A DNA stretch of 64,000 nucleotides, taken from Flagellimonas maritima (GTDB lineage Bacteria; Bacteroidota; Bacteroidia; Flavobacteriales; Flavobacteriaceae). Where the stretch lies: NCBI RefSeq assembly GCF_003269425.1, contig NZ_CP030104.1:620001-684000 (forward strand). Reading direction: 5' to 3'. Made by a program: the position numbers and the translations under genes. Positions 46,430 through 56,071 of the stretch are shown here, piece by piece (the first letter of the stretch is position 1; each line of letters begins with the position of its first letter). Below the pieces are notes generated by a model that made no database searches, was not told where the DNA came from, and saw only the letters and a list, made by a program, of their open reading frames with translations.

Positions 46430-46840
46430 TTAATTTAAAACAGAAATAATATCATCATAAATTTTTGGGGTTTTCCCCCAAGTATAAAGACCATCTCTTA
46501 TCCATGATTCAGAATTTTCAATGTTTTCGGGAATCATATTTAGGGCATCATCATGGTAATAAATTTTAATCTTCTCGTTTTCGATAAAGGCAATATAGAT
46601 GTCTTTCCCTTTATATTTTAGATTTATTGTAAAGCGCCCTTTTAACTGAACCTTTATCATGTCTTCGCCAGAAATATGCACAGCTATAAAATCCGCACCC
46701 TGCCAATCATCGTTTAAGCGCAAAGAATTAAAGCCGTAATCCGCTAAGGTTGCTGAAACTTTGTGAAAATTATAGTTCTCACGTTGTCTTGAATTTAATG
46801 CCTTATAGGGTACTATGTTATACTTTTCTCTAAAGTTCAT
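46430..46840 (-). CDS. Small PD-(D/E)xK-like protein
   Basis: A 136-residue protein with a possible nuclease core: DWQGADFIAV (Asp) followed by IKVQLKGR (Gln-x-Lys in place of Glu-x-Lys). The rest is beta-rich. It overlaps the preceding gene by 4 bases (ATGA), so it belongs to the operon. The nuclease idea rests on a short motif only. Confidence 0.6.
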   Translation of the reverse strand: MNFREKYNIVPYKALNSRQRENYNFHKVSATLADYGFNSLRLNDDWQGADFIAVHISGEDMIKVQLKGRFTINLKYKGKDIYIAFIENEKIKIYYHDDALNMIPENIENSESWIRDGLYTWGKTPKIYDDIISVLN

Positions 46841-47448
46841 CTATTTTCCACTCTACTTTTTTCAAACCCGATTTGCCAATAATACATATCCACTATTTTC
46901 ATAATTGGGTATTGTGGATGAAGTTTTTGTATGTTCTTAAGTTCAAGTTGATTGGTCTCAACAAATGTGAAAAGGCTTTCTAAGCTTTTCTTTTTTAAAG
47001 TCTTGAATGAGTATTCTTTTTCCTTAACTCCATCTATGAAAAAGCGATCAAAAGCAGGCAAACAACCTAATGTTCCTAATATAATTTTACTGATAAGGGT
47101 ATCTGTAGGGGTAACATCATGAGTGGTTTTATAGTAGAACGAAAGATCTTGGATAAGATTAAGAATTCCTTCCAAGTTATGAAGAGCAATTTCTTGCTCT
47201 AGACCACAACGTAAATACTTATATTTTTCAATGATTTCAATAGCATCTTCATGTACTAAATAGTCTCTTTCCAGTAATTTGCTAGACCCTCTATACATAC
47301 CCCAACTGGCCAAGTAAAACCCTAGATGCAGGCTCAGTAATTTTTGATCGTCTATAGTATCAAAGGCTTTAAAACAATGATTCCAAGAATTATAGCGTTG
47401 AAATGGCTGATTATTAGTGACGATATAGTTATAAATTATTTTCTCCAA
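46837..47448 (-). CDS. Unrecognised operon protein
   Basis: A 203-residue alpha-helical protein starting at TTG, one base after the ptuB stop. The most conserved-looking stretch is LSLHLGFYLASWGMYRGSSK, a motif I have a vague memory of from proteins encoded near restriction systems. No catalytic motif recognised. Its close packing between ptuB and the PD-(D/E)xK-like gene argues that it is a working part of the system. Confidence 0.6.
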   Translation of the reverse strand: MEKIIYNYIVTNNQPFQRYNSWNHCFKAFDTIDDQKLLSLHLGFYLASWGMYRGSSKLLERDYLVHEDAIEIIEKYKYLRCGLEQEIALHNLEGILNLIQDLSFYYKTTHDVTPTDTLISKIILGTLGCLPAFDRFFIDGVKEKEYSFKTLKKKSLESLFTFVETNQLELKNIQKLHPQYPIMKIVDMYYWQIGFEKSRVENR

Positions 47449-47449
47449 A

Positions 47450-48355
47450 CTAAATTAGATTTTGCTTCCGTGCTCTAGGAAAGACATATTTACCTACCCA
47501 TGACTCTGTTAATGCAAGTTCATCTAAATAAACTTTTACCATTGCAGTATATGTGGAATTTAAAAGCTTTGGGTTTAATAAGTCTACTAGGTCCTGAAAA
47601 TAATCAGACAAGATATCTGAAATCACTTTCTTTGCAGCAAGATTTTGAGCATCAACTTGCTTAAACTTAAATATATTCTGGACTATTCTTTTTTTTAATT
47701 TATCCAATTCTTTAAGTTTTTGTTTTCTGCTTTCTAACAGTAAAACATCTTCATTTAAATGATAAACAATTATGGATATTCTTGCTCTTGAATATTCAAC
47801 TGGATAGTTGCGCTCATCATATTTGGGAATAGCTTCCCCAGTTGCAACATCAAAACCAAGTAATTTGACGTCATTGGAAACCGTTGGATCTAAAAGAACA
47901 TAATCTTCGGTAGAATGATTTATTGTTGGATTTGTTGCAACTAAACTACCAATAGACAGAGGGAAATAGTTTCCCTTATGGGAATTTAAAATATCGCAAC
48001 ATAATCGATAATTACGCCAGTTATATGTTAGCCACCAATATCCAACATTCCAATTTCGAGTTTGTTCATTATATTTCCAAGTTCCTTTGAGTTTTTTGAC
48101 CTTTTTTTTAGGTCTAAAATGCTCAATATGAAATGAAGATATCGCATTATTGGCTTCTGTGAACCAACATTTATTATGCGAAAATTTCATCAAATATCTT
48201 TTTGTTGGCTTCCAAACACTTGTTCCATTTGATTTGATATATTCCTTTATTTCTTGCAAAGATGATTTGGCCCTTATTCTGCGTGTGTGCACACGACTCG
48301 CCTTCTTCTTCCAAGAATTTGGAAGATGTAGATTGTTCAATTCGATATGCCTCAT
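47450..48355 (-). CDS. ptuB: HNH nuclease, Septu PtuB-like
   Basis: A 301-residue protein. The HNH core is HIEHFRPK (His76, Glu78, His79) and CCDILNSHKGNYFPL (Asn124, His126), in the order seen in TIGR02646/PtuB nucleases. The usual two CxxC zinc pairs are incomplete: CWFTE has only Cys63, and CCDILN keeps Cys119/Cys120 but lacks the later Cys. Its ATG overlaps the ptuA stop by 4 bases. It is predicted to be the effector nuclease activated by PtuA. Confidence 0.78.
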   Translation of the reverse strand: MRHIELNNLHLPNSWKKKASRVHTRRIRAKSSLQEIKEYIKSNGTSVWKPTKRYLMKFSHNKCWFTEANNAISSFHIEHFRPKKKVKKLKGTWKYNEQTRNWNVGYWWLTYNWRNYRLCCDILNSHKGNYFPLSIGSLVATNPTINHSTEDYVLLDPTVSNDVKLLGFDVATGEAIPKYDERNYPVEYSRARISIIVYHLNEDVLLLESRKQKLKELDKLKKRIVQNIFKFKQVDAQNLAAKKVISDILSDYFQDLVDLLNPKLLNSTYTAMVKVYLDELALTESWVGKYVFPRARKQNLI

Positions 48356-50097
48356 AAATCTAAGTCATTTGAAAGTTCCTCAAATAGGTTATCTGCATTC
48401 TCCTTTCTCAATTTTTTTTCATCTTCCGACAACTCCCTTTTTATATATAATTCCTTGTTGTTTAGTCGTCTATAAAACTCTTTAAAAAATGGATCTACAA
48501 AAGGATCGGCATAATCAATATTCCTTAATATGTTAGTCAATTCTTTTAATCTATTTTTTTCTTCATCGTTAAGATTGTCAATTTTCAATAGTAATTCCCG
48601 CCGTTCATATATTAGTTTGCTGGTTCCCTGATCGACGGTATTCTGAAAACCGAATAAGTCTGTTTTTAATATTGCATCAACACCTTTACCCTTTAAATCT
48701 TCTTCTGCAAAAGACCATCTAGGCACCTCTTCAGGCAAATTGACACGTTTTTGAAATAAAATTACTTGCTCCTTATTAAGACCAGATATAAAAATGGGGT
48801 CATGTGTAGTCATTAGAATATGACTATCTTTTTGTTTTTGAATATCGTTTATGTTGCTTATGTATTCGTATTTCCATTTTGGATTTAAATGAGTTTCAGG
48901 CTCGTCAAAAAGACAAAGCACATCAATTTCATCAATAAGATTTACAAGGCTGAATATTGTCAAGGCCTGATGCTCTCCGTCCGAAATTGATTCATACGGT
49001 ATTGGTGATTCTACCCCATCCATTTTGAGCATGATATTATCTAGAATAAACAATTGCTCATCGTTTGGCACATGGCCGATATCATTTTGAGCACTGTAAA
49101 CGTTTTTATTATACAATACCTTTTGCCTTCTTTCCCACGGGATAGTATAACTATTTCTGAGCATTAACTTCTCAAAATATTTATATAATCCACCTGCATC
49201 AGCAGCCATTCTTCCAAAGACCTCAAAATTTTCCACACTTCTTAAATCTATATTTATAGATATTTCATCAGTTCTTCGTTCTGTTGAAACATCAAAATGA
49301 TCTTTTAAAGTTTTAATGAAATTTTGAACGGCCTTGTCAATAGGCATTTTAAACTTGTTACGATATTGAAAGCGAATAGTTATTCTAAAAGACTCTATTG
49401 ATTCAATACCAAATTTATCCTTGAAAATTTTGAGTTTGTTTATTTTGTCTTGATCAGTTTCATTGGGATTGCCATATATCAAGAAATTAGATAAAACTAA
49501 TGCACTTGTAGTGTCATAATCAACAAAATGAAGACGATTATCCCCTATGATTTCGCCTACATTTTTTTTAATGTTTATAGCGGCTTGCTCCAAATAAAAC
49601 AAATCCATTCTTCTGAAAGGAAGGCTCAGTGATTCATTTTCTCCAGAGGAGTAGCCCCATATACGTTTTGGTAGAGCATAGCTTCGGGATTCTCCAGTTA
49701 TTTCTATTTCCTCTAAATCATTTATTAGAAAGTAATTTGGTTGTTGCCTTTGATTTTTAATAATTTTTATATGGTAATGTTGCCCTGAAATAATTGGATT
49801 ATCATTGAAAACTTGCATAATTCCTCCTGCTGCCATAAAGGGCTTATAGTATTCAATTTCAAAAGATTCTATTGGTACTTGAAAATTACTAACTGTGGTA
49901 TATTCAAATAAATGACATTCCAAATAATAAAATATATCTGCAATAGCCTCTAGTAGATTTGACTTCCCACTTCCATTTGGACCTACGAAACAAAGTGGGT
50001 CAATAGTGTTTGACTGTAAATTTGGCCGAAAGGTTATTTCAAACCCTGCTTGCAGGCTCTTATATGGAACGTTTATTTTAAGCCGTTTAAGTTTCAT
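48352..50097 (-). CDS. ptuA: AAA/ABC-type ATPase, Septu PtuA-like
   Basis: A 581-residue ATPase. Walker A is GPNGSGKS (39-46), the ABC-like signature ISDGEHQ (371-377), Walker B CLFDEPETHLNP (395-406) and the switch His TTHDP (430-434). The architecture fits the restriction-system-associated AAA ATPase (TIGR04435/PtuA) that acts with an HNH nuclease in Septu and retron effectors. It overlaps hsdS upstream and ptuB downstream by 4 bases each, so it is translationally embedded in the restriction operon. Confidence 0.85.
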   Translation of the reverse strand: MKLKRLKINVPYKSLQAGFEITFRPNLQSNTIDPLCFVGPNGSGKSNLLEAIADIFYYLECHLFEYTTVSNFQVPIESFEIEYYKPFMAAGGIMQVFNDNPIISGQHYHIKIIKNQRQQPNYFLINDLEEIEITGESRSYALPKRIWGYSSGENESLSLPFRRMDLFYLEQAAINIKKNVGEIIGDNRLHFVDYDTTSALVLSNFLIYGNPNETDQDKINKLKIFKDKFGIESIESFRITIRFQYRNKFKMPIDKAVQNFIKTLKDHFDVSTERRTDEISINIDLRSVENFEVFGRMAADAGGLYKYFEKLMLRNSYTIPWERRQKVLYNKNVYSAQNDIGHVPNDEQLFILDNIMLKMDGVESPIPYESISDGEHQALTIFSLVNLIDEIDVLCLFDEPETHLNPKWKYEYISNINDIQKQKDSHILMTTHDPIFISGLNKEQVILFQKRVNLPEEVPRWSFAEEDLKGKGVDAILKTDLFGFQNTVDQGTSKLIYERRELLLKIDNLNDEEKNRLKELTNILRNIDYADPFVDPFFKEFYRRLNNKELYIKRELSEDEKKLRKENADNLFEELSNDLDL

Positions 50098-51323
50098 TTT
50101 TTGAACTCTTCTCTTAATGCGACCTTACTCAAATCTAATTCTCCTTTAAAAACATCTTGGCTTAGGCGACCATATAGGTATTCCAATTCTAATAGATTAT
50201 TGTGATAGAGCTTATTTGTTTCGATTATTTTTAAAACAACTGAAGAAAATTTTTCTTGCAAACTTAGGGGTGGTTGAGGTAATTTGAGTTCCTTTATTAT
50301 AGTCAAATTTAGCCCACTCATTATTGCACCTTTTACTCTTTTTGAAAGCTGTTTAAGAATCAAAGGGTGATATTGAAAGGAATATTTTAAATAGAATGGA
50401 AGTATTTTTTTTTGATTCAAGGTAATAGCTGCTAAATGCTTTGAGTTGATAGCTAGTGGTATATTTTGGGGTACTACCGCTGATCTACCGTTGGTTGCCA
50501 TAATACTTATCAATACGTCACCAGGGTGAACTGTATAACGTTTCAATTCTTCATATTTTTTAAATGTTATGTATCGTGGTTTTCCTTCCTCATAGAAGTT
50601 GTTGACTACATTGTCAATACCTAATACTTTAACATCTCCGGATTCAGAAAACTCTTCATGAAGCAAACTGCTTCCAAATGGTCCAGAGCGCATACTTGCC
50701 TTCCTTTTTAAAGCGTAACCTTCAATGGTATCTCTTTCCCAGTTCTGGTAATCTAAGTTTTTTTTCCAAAACATATCCAAAAAAGTACTTTTTAAAAGCT
50801 CGTCTAAAAGCGCAATACTTTCCTTACGTTTGGCAATGAGCTCTTCACAATCGGTAAGGACTTGGGCAATTCGTTTTTGGTTTTCCAAAGAGGGTAAAAA
50901 AACATCAAAACGAGACAAGTCGCTTTTGCTAAAGCCTGCCTGGGCTGCCCTACCGCCTACATTCAAAATATAATTTTGAAATGAAGGACTTACAAGTAAA
51001 TGTCGTAAATATGGTTTTAAAAGTTTTTTCTGATCGGGAATGGTCTTCATTATGGCTACATTATAAGCCCCAGCAAGTCCAGTTAAAATTTTACCAACAG
51101 AAGCCCCATATCTACCAATAAGAATATCCTCGCTCTTACAAGTTTTGATTCTGTTAGTTATTCTTACATATTCGATATTTTCTTTATTGGGCTGCGTAAA
51201 ATCCCTAATCTGAAGCATTCTGACATAACCATCCTTTAACGTTTTCGTCCATTCGCTTTTGGGTGGCTGGGAACCGCCTTGAAAGTCGCAGACATCGGTA
51301 AGTCTGTATTTTTTTACTTCCAT
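50094..51323 (-). CDS. hsdS: Type I restriction specificity subunit HsdS
   Basis: About 409 residues. I use the ATG at 51323, which shares one base with the hsdM stop (TGATG); a TTG precedes it. Two target-recognition domains are visible, each followed by a coiled coil: the first ends LPSLENQKRIAQVLTDCEEL, the second LKLPQPPLSLQEKFSSVVLK. It sets the DNA sequence for both methylation and cleavage. Confidence 0.93.
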   Translation of the reverse strand: MEVKKYRLTDVCDFQGGSQPPKSEWTKTLKDGYVRMLQIRDFTQPNKENIEYVRITNRIKTCKSEDILIGRYGASVGKILTGLAGAYNVAIMKTIPDQKKLLKPYLRHLLVSPSFQNYILNVGGRAAQAGFSKSDLSRFDVFLPSLENQKRIAQVLTDCEELIAKRKESIALLDELLKSTFLDMFWKKNLDYQNWERDTIEGYALKRKASMRSGPFGSSLLHEEFSESGDVKVLGIDNVVNNFYEEGKPRYITFKKYEELKRYTVHPGDVLISIMATNGRSAVVPQNIPLAINSKHLAAITLNQKKILPFYLKYSFQYHPLILKQLSKRVKGAIMSGLNLTIIKELKLPQPPLSLQEKFSSVVLKIIETNKLYHNNLLELEYLYGRLSQDVFKGELDLSKVALREEFKK

Positions 51324-52924
51324 CAAAACAATTCCTTTAATTCCTTTAACTTCTCTGAAATTTCCTTTTCCAATCCCTTTATTTCATCTCCATTTTCATC
51401 TTTACCTCCCAATAATTTTAAAAGAATCTTCTCAGGTTTTTCATATTCGATTTCTTCATATACCTCTTCTTTATAACGGGAAAAACTCAGGTCATAGCCT
51501 TCTGCGACAATCTCCTTTTTAGGTACGGTAAAATGGTTACGTTTTCTATCATTTTCAGAGTCAGGCTTCTTACTTTTAAACTTGATGACAATATCCTGTA
51601 AATCTCCAAACCCCTCTAATTTAGCCCGTTTGTCATCCAGACTATACCCATCGCTCTGCATGTCATAAAACCAAACATTTTCGGTTTCTCCACCTTTAGT
51701 AAAAATAAGTAAGGCCGTACTAACTCCGGCATAGGGTTTAAACACTCCGCTTGGGGCCGTTATTACCGCTTTTAACTCACTTTTTTCTATCATCAATTTA
51801 CGAGCTTCCTTGAAGGCTTTTCCGCTACCAAAAAGGACCCCTTGGGGTACAACTATACCGGCCGTGCCACCCATGCGAAGCATTTGATAAATACGTTCAA
51901 TGAAAAGCAGTTCGGTTTTGGTCGTGCCCAACTGTAGGCTTTCATTAATATCCCCCTTATCTATATTGCCTGTAAAAGGCGGGTTCGCGAGTACTATATC
52001 ATATTGACTACTTTCATTGTAGCTTTTGCTTAGCGTATCGGTATAATCTATTTGAGGGGTATCAATACCATGCATCATTAAGTTCATCAACCCTAACCGC
52101 ACCATAGTCTGGTCTATATCATACCCCTGTAGACTTTGGTTTAAAATAGCCTTGGTCTTTTCATCAAACCGTGAAGCCTTGCTGGAGCGTATAAATCCAT
52201 CTTCGTCCTTCTCTCGGTTTTTATTATCCTTATCCAACTGGGTCACTAAATATTGGTAAGCATCCAATAAAAAACCTCCGGTACCACAGGCTGGGTCTGC
52301 TATCCTATTCCCTAATTTTGGGGCCACCAGTTCTACCAGTAATTTTATGATGTGGCGTGGGGTTCTGAATTGTCCGTTTTTGCCCGCGCTGGCTATTTCG
52401 CTTAACAAGTATTCATAAACATCCCCTTGAATATCCTGGAAATCCTGCCCTTTCTCAGAGGCATCTCTTTCCATTTCTTCATATATGCTATCGATAATTT
52501 TTACGGCCTCCACCAACAGCGAAGGTTTGGGAATGATAAAGACCGCATTACGCATATGTTTTACAAAGGGAGAATCATCAGTATCCCAGGTCTTGATAAA
52601 TGGAAACACATATTGTTGTACCCGTTGCAGCATTTCTTCACCGGGTAATCGCTTAAACTCGCTCCATCGTAATTGTTGCTTTTCAATTTTTAAATCGCTG
52701 TTTGGTAATTGAAACTCTCCTTCAAAACGAGAGGTAAATGGGTCATTGGTAAACTCAGCCCTTGCTTGGGCATCGGTATCATTTGTATCCAGTTTTTTCA
52801 TAAAAAGCAGATAAGTAATCTGCTCAATGGCCGTTAATGGGTTAGAGATGCCACCACTCCAGAATTTGTTCCAGAGTTCTTGAATTTTGGATTTTATTTC
52901 AGGGTTACTTTGTAATAAGCTCAT
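51323..52924 (-). CDS. hsdM: Type I modification methyltransferase HsdM
   Basis: A 533-residue N6-adenine methyltransferase. HsdM_N lies in about residues 1-150; the SAM loop is ADPACGTGGF (209-218) and the catalytic motif is NPPF (314-317). It starts 0 bases after hsdR's end. It protects host DNA and would also mark it. Confidence 0.95.
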   Translation of the reverse strand: MSLLQSNPEIKSKIQELWNKFWSGGISNPLTAIEQITYLLFMKKLDTNDTDAQARAEFTNDPFTSRFEGEFQLPNSDLKIEKQQLRWSEFKRLPGEEMLQRVQQYVFPFIKTWDTDDSPFVKHMRNAVFIIPKPSLLVEAVKIIDSIYEEMERDASEKGQDFQDIQGDVYEYLLSEIASAGKNGQFRTPRHIIKLLVELVAPKLGNRIADPACGTGGFLLDAYQYLVTQLDKDNKNREKDEDGFIRSSKASRFDEKTKAILNQSLQGYDIDQTMVRLGLMNLMMHGIDTPQIDYTDTLSKSYNESSQYDIVLANPPFTGNIDKGDINESLQLGTTKTELLFIERIYQMLRMGGTAGIVVPQGVLFGSGKAFKEARKLMIEKSELKAVITAPSGVFKPYAGVSTALLIFTKGGETENVWFYDMQSDGYSLDDKRAKLEGFGDLQDIVIKFKSKKPDSENDRKRNHFTVPKKEIVAEGYDLSFSRYKEEVYEEIEYEKPEKILLKLLGGKDENGDEIKGLEKEISEKLKELKELF

Positions 52925-55702
52925 TTATGCTACCAGTTGTTCTGTTAATGTTACTATCTCTTTTATTTCTTGAGGGTTAAATACCCCTTGTATTCCTTTA
53001 GGGTGAATTACCGTGAAAGGTGCTTCCAATAAATTGCGTTTGTGTATTTGGCCACGCTCAATGATATAATCCCGCAAAAGGTTTAAAAATTCAATTTGTC
53101 TTGTGCTAAGCGTTGTATGCTCTTGAATAAAAGCGGCCACTTTTTTGCTTACGGCGGCATCAAAACTTTCCAATATTTCGATGCCCAATATATGCTTTAT
53201 AAATTGCAGGAAACTGGCGCGCTGGTTTTTATAGACTTTTTGTAACAAGGCCTCGGTAATATGTGGATCTTCTAGATGCAGTTCTTCGGCTAGTTGGTCT
53301 GCTTCTTCCGGAGAGACATCGGCACCATTTTTTATTTTTTGGAGAATGGGGTTTCGCTCTAGCATTTCGGCAACCTTTTGTTCCACCATCTCGCGATAGC
53401 GTGTAATACTGACCGATTCGTGTTGCGGGCCGAATTCTACAAACTCTTTGGTGGTTACGATATCCTTTAGATTCAACTGATCCATTCCGTTCCCCACAGG
53501 GCGGCGATCGATATAGCGCATCAAGGGCGCCAGTTTTTCGGATAGTATATCAAATTCGGTATCGTTGACTATCGCCCAATACTTGTTTGACAAAACTTGA
53601 TTGATATAGGAGGTATGTTTAGCTACGGTATTTACGGATTGCGGCAGCATTGACACCTGTTCCTGAATGTTTTCCTTTAGAATTTCCAACCGTTCAGCAT
53701 TATCTTCCAAATGCACCAAAGAGGTTTCCAAAACATCTTTTTCAAAACGCATCGCCTTAAAATCGACTTGTGAAACCGTTCTGAACAAGGGCAAGATGAT
53801 TTCGCGTAAAAACTCAAAACTTTTAGCATCCAACCCTTCCCAAAATTCGGCTTTCCTGGCCTTGAACAAAGCAGATTGCGCATCTTGGATTGCAACCGAA
53901 TCTTGAGGCAATTTTTTTAGCTGTCTTCTGAATAGTTCAATTTCTTTGAATGCAATGTCAATTTCATCAAGCTCTAGCGCAAGTTCTATTTTATCTATGC
54001 GCAGACTTGCAAAGCGAACCGGTAAAGGTACTTGTGGTTTATTCTCCACCCCTTTCAAGCTTAGTTTAAAGTATTCGAAGTTATCCCAGCAGTCAATAAT
54101 TCGAAAAACGTCTTTCTCAACGCACCAAGGTTTCATAGCGGTAGGTTCTAACAAACGCGTACCACGCCCGATCATTTGCCAAAACTTAGTATACGAAAAC
54201 ACAGGTTTTGCAAAGACCAAATTGACGAGTTCGCGAATATCGATACCTGTATCGAGCATATCCACACTTATCGCCACTCTGGGCATGTTGTTCAGTTTGA
54301 ATTGATCCAACAACCCACCTTTGCCATACACCCGAGGGTCATCGGAAACCAAAACTTTAGACAGCTCTCCGTTGTACTCCGGATAGAGTTTGTCGAAAAT
54401 TTCTTCAACTTGTCTTGCTTGTTGAATGGATTGGCAGAAAAAGATACTTTTACCTGGAAGCACGCCGTATGGGTCTTTTATGGATTCTTCCATAAACTCG
54501 CGAACGATCAACGCATTCGTTCCCCGGTTCCGTACGGATTTTTCGAGTTGGTCACCTTCGTAGTTGATTTCTTCAATATCACGGCCTTCATACAATAACT
54601 TCTTTTGGTCTTCAAGCGAGACAGTTCTTTTGCTGATGCCTTCATCTTGAAATTTCGTATGGATTTTCATCACCTCAAAATTGCATAGATAAGGCGGAAT
54701 ATTGTTTACCGCCTCTTCATACGAATACGCAAAGGTCGGCAGGCCATCTTCGCATTCAAATAGTTGAAAAGTATTGTGGTCGATAACATCGGTCGGAGTC
54801 GCTGTGAGTCCTAATGTAATCGTATTAAAATAATTTAAAACCTCTTGGTAGGTGTTGTAAATGGAACGATGGCTTTCGTCAATTACGATTAAATCGAAAA
54901 AATGAGGAGACAAGGTATTCTCTTGATCTTTTACGATATTGAGCATTGTAGGGTAGGTAGATACGTAAATACGCCTATCAGTAGCAATTGACTTTTCCCC
55001 TCTTTTAGGCCAAGTAGGTTCGTTTGGCAAGTGGTCTTTGAAAGCATCTAAAGCCTGGTCACGTAATGCAATTCTATCTACCAAAAACAATACACGTTCT
55101 GCCCAGCTTGCACGCATTAAAGCATCTGTCAATGCTATACAAGTCCTAGTTTTTCCTGTACCTGTGGCCATCACCAAAAGAAACTTTGTGCGTTTCCTTT
55201 CAATGGCTTCCATCACTGCACGAATAGCTTGTATCTGGTAATCCCTTCCTGCTATAGCTGTATTGATTAATTCGGCAGCAAGTGGTTTTCGTCTTTTTCT
55301 AATGAAGGCGTATCGTTCCAAGTCATCACGGGTAGGAAAACCAATAATTTTTTTAGGAGGATAATTATTCAGGTCCCAAAAAAAAATATCCAGTCCGTTG
55401 GTATAAAAGCAAAAGGGAAATAATCCTGTTTCTTCTTTAATACCTAAACAATATTGTTTTGCCTGTTCCCTTCCAATTTCAGCATCTTTGGAAGTTTTCT
55501 TTGCCTCCACAACGGCAAGGGCCTTGCCGTCTTTACCCAAAAGAACATAATCACTAAACGTATTATTATAATCTGGCGAAGGTTCTTTTGCTTTCGAAAT
55601 CACCGAATATTCTTCAACAACCTGAGTATAGTCATTGACATTCCATCCTGCTGTCTTGAGGTGGTTATCAATTAATTCTATACGTGTTTGTTTTTCGTTC
55701 AA
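52925..55702 (-). CDS. hsdR: Type I restriction endonuclease subunit HsdR
   Basis: A 925-residue translocase-nuclease of the EcoEI/EcoR124 kind. The nuclease motif is Asp51...Glu66-x-Lys68 (VVEAKK) with Gln80 in REQAKQY. Helicase motifs: MATGTGKT (178-185) and DESH (275-278). It is the first gene of the eight-gene operon. The gene is full length with no frameshift that I can see. Confidence 0.94.
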   Translation of the reverse strand: MNEKQTRIELIDNHLKTAGWNVNDYTQVVEEYSVISKAKEPSPDYNNTFSDYVLLGKDGKALAVVEAKKTSKDAEIGREQAKQYCLGIKEETGLFPFCFYTNGLDIFFWDLNNYPPKKIIGFPTRDDLERYAFIRKRRKPLAAELINTAIAGRDYQIQAIRAVMEAIERKRTKFLLVMATGTGKTRTCIALTDALMRASWAERVLFLVDRIALRDQALDAFKDHLPNEPTWPKRGEKSIATDRRIYVSTYPTMLNIVKDQENTLSPHFFDLIVIDESHRSIYNTYQEVLNYFNTITLGLTATPTDVIDHNTFQLFECEDGLPTFAYSYEEAVNNIPPYLCNFEVMKIHTKFQDEGISKRTVSLEDQKKLLYEGRDIEEINYEGDQLEKSVRNRGTNALIVREFMEESIKDPYGVLPGKSIFFCQSIQQARQVEEIFDKLYPEYNGELSKVLVSDDPRVYGKGGLLDQFKLNNMPRVAISVDMLDTGIDIRELVNLVFAKPVFSYTKFWQMIGRGTRLLEPTAMKPWCVEKDVFRIIDCWDNFEYFKLSLKGVENKPQVPLPVRFASLRIDKIELALELDEIDIAFKEIELFRRQLKKLPQDSVAIQDAQSALFKARKAEFWEGLDAKSFEFLREIILPLFRTVSQVDFKAMRFEKDVLETSLVHLEDNAERLEILKENIQEQVSMLPQSVNTVAKHTSYINQVLSNKYWAIVNDTEFDILSEKLAPLMRYIDRRPVGNGMDQLNLKDIVTTKEFVEFGPQHESVSITRYREMVEQKVAEMLERNPILQKIKNGADVSPEEADQLAEELHLEDPHITEALLQKVYKNQRASFLQFIKHILGIEILESFDAAVSKKVAAFIQEHTTLSTRQIEFLNLLRDYIIERGQIHKRNLLEAPFTVIHPKGIQGVFNPQEIKEIVTLTEQLVA

Positions 55703-56071
55703 GAAAGTCTTTGGTTGGTGCTCTTGTAAAAATAGGACTACTTTTTAGATATACAAAGCAGTAAGATATGATGACCTCTTATATAATTCATAAGTTATTT
55801 TATTGATATTATTTATCGAGGATAATCCTTTCCCTTCTCATGGAAATTTATAGTCTCTCTTTGAGAACTCTTTACATTACGCCTTTTAGTCATAGTATTA
55901 GAATTAGGGTTAAACTCTCTAAACTATAATCAAAAAAAGAAGCACTCTTTACAAAATCCGCTTTTTGTAAAGAGTATAAACCTTTCCATCGGTTTAAAGA
56001 ACAGTTCCATAAATTAAGCTTTAATGAGAATGAGATTTATCAATGGTAAGAACTATCCTATTTTTGATAAT
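55703..56071. other. Gap at right cargo boundary
   Basis: About 370 bases between the start of hsdR and the DnaC-like gene's end. It carries a half-site AACTCTTTACA at 55866-55876 and the palindrome at 55944-55975. The hsdR promoter must lie here but I could not define boxes. Confidence 0.6.
55944..55975. repeat. Right cargo-boundary palindrome (core ACTCTTTACAAAA)
   Basis: ACTCTTTACAAAA, a 6-base loop, and TTTTGTAAAGAGT form a perfect 13-base inverted repeat. It shares its arms with the palindrome at 42211-42248. Confidence 0.75.

Noticed and set aside
53667..55241. Plus-strand frames opposite hsdR
   Set aside because: Antisense shadows of a full-length HsdR with all motifs.
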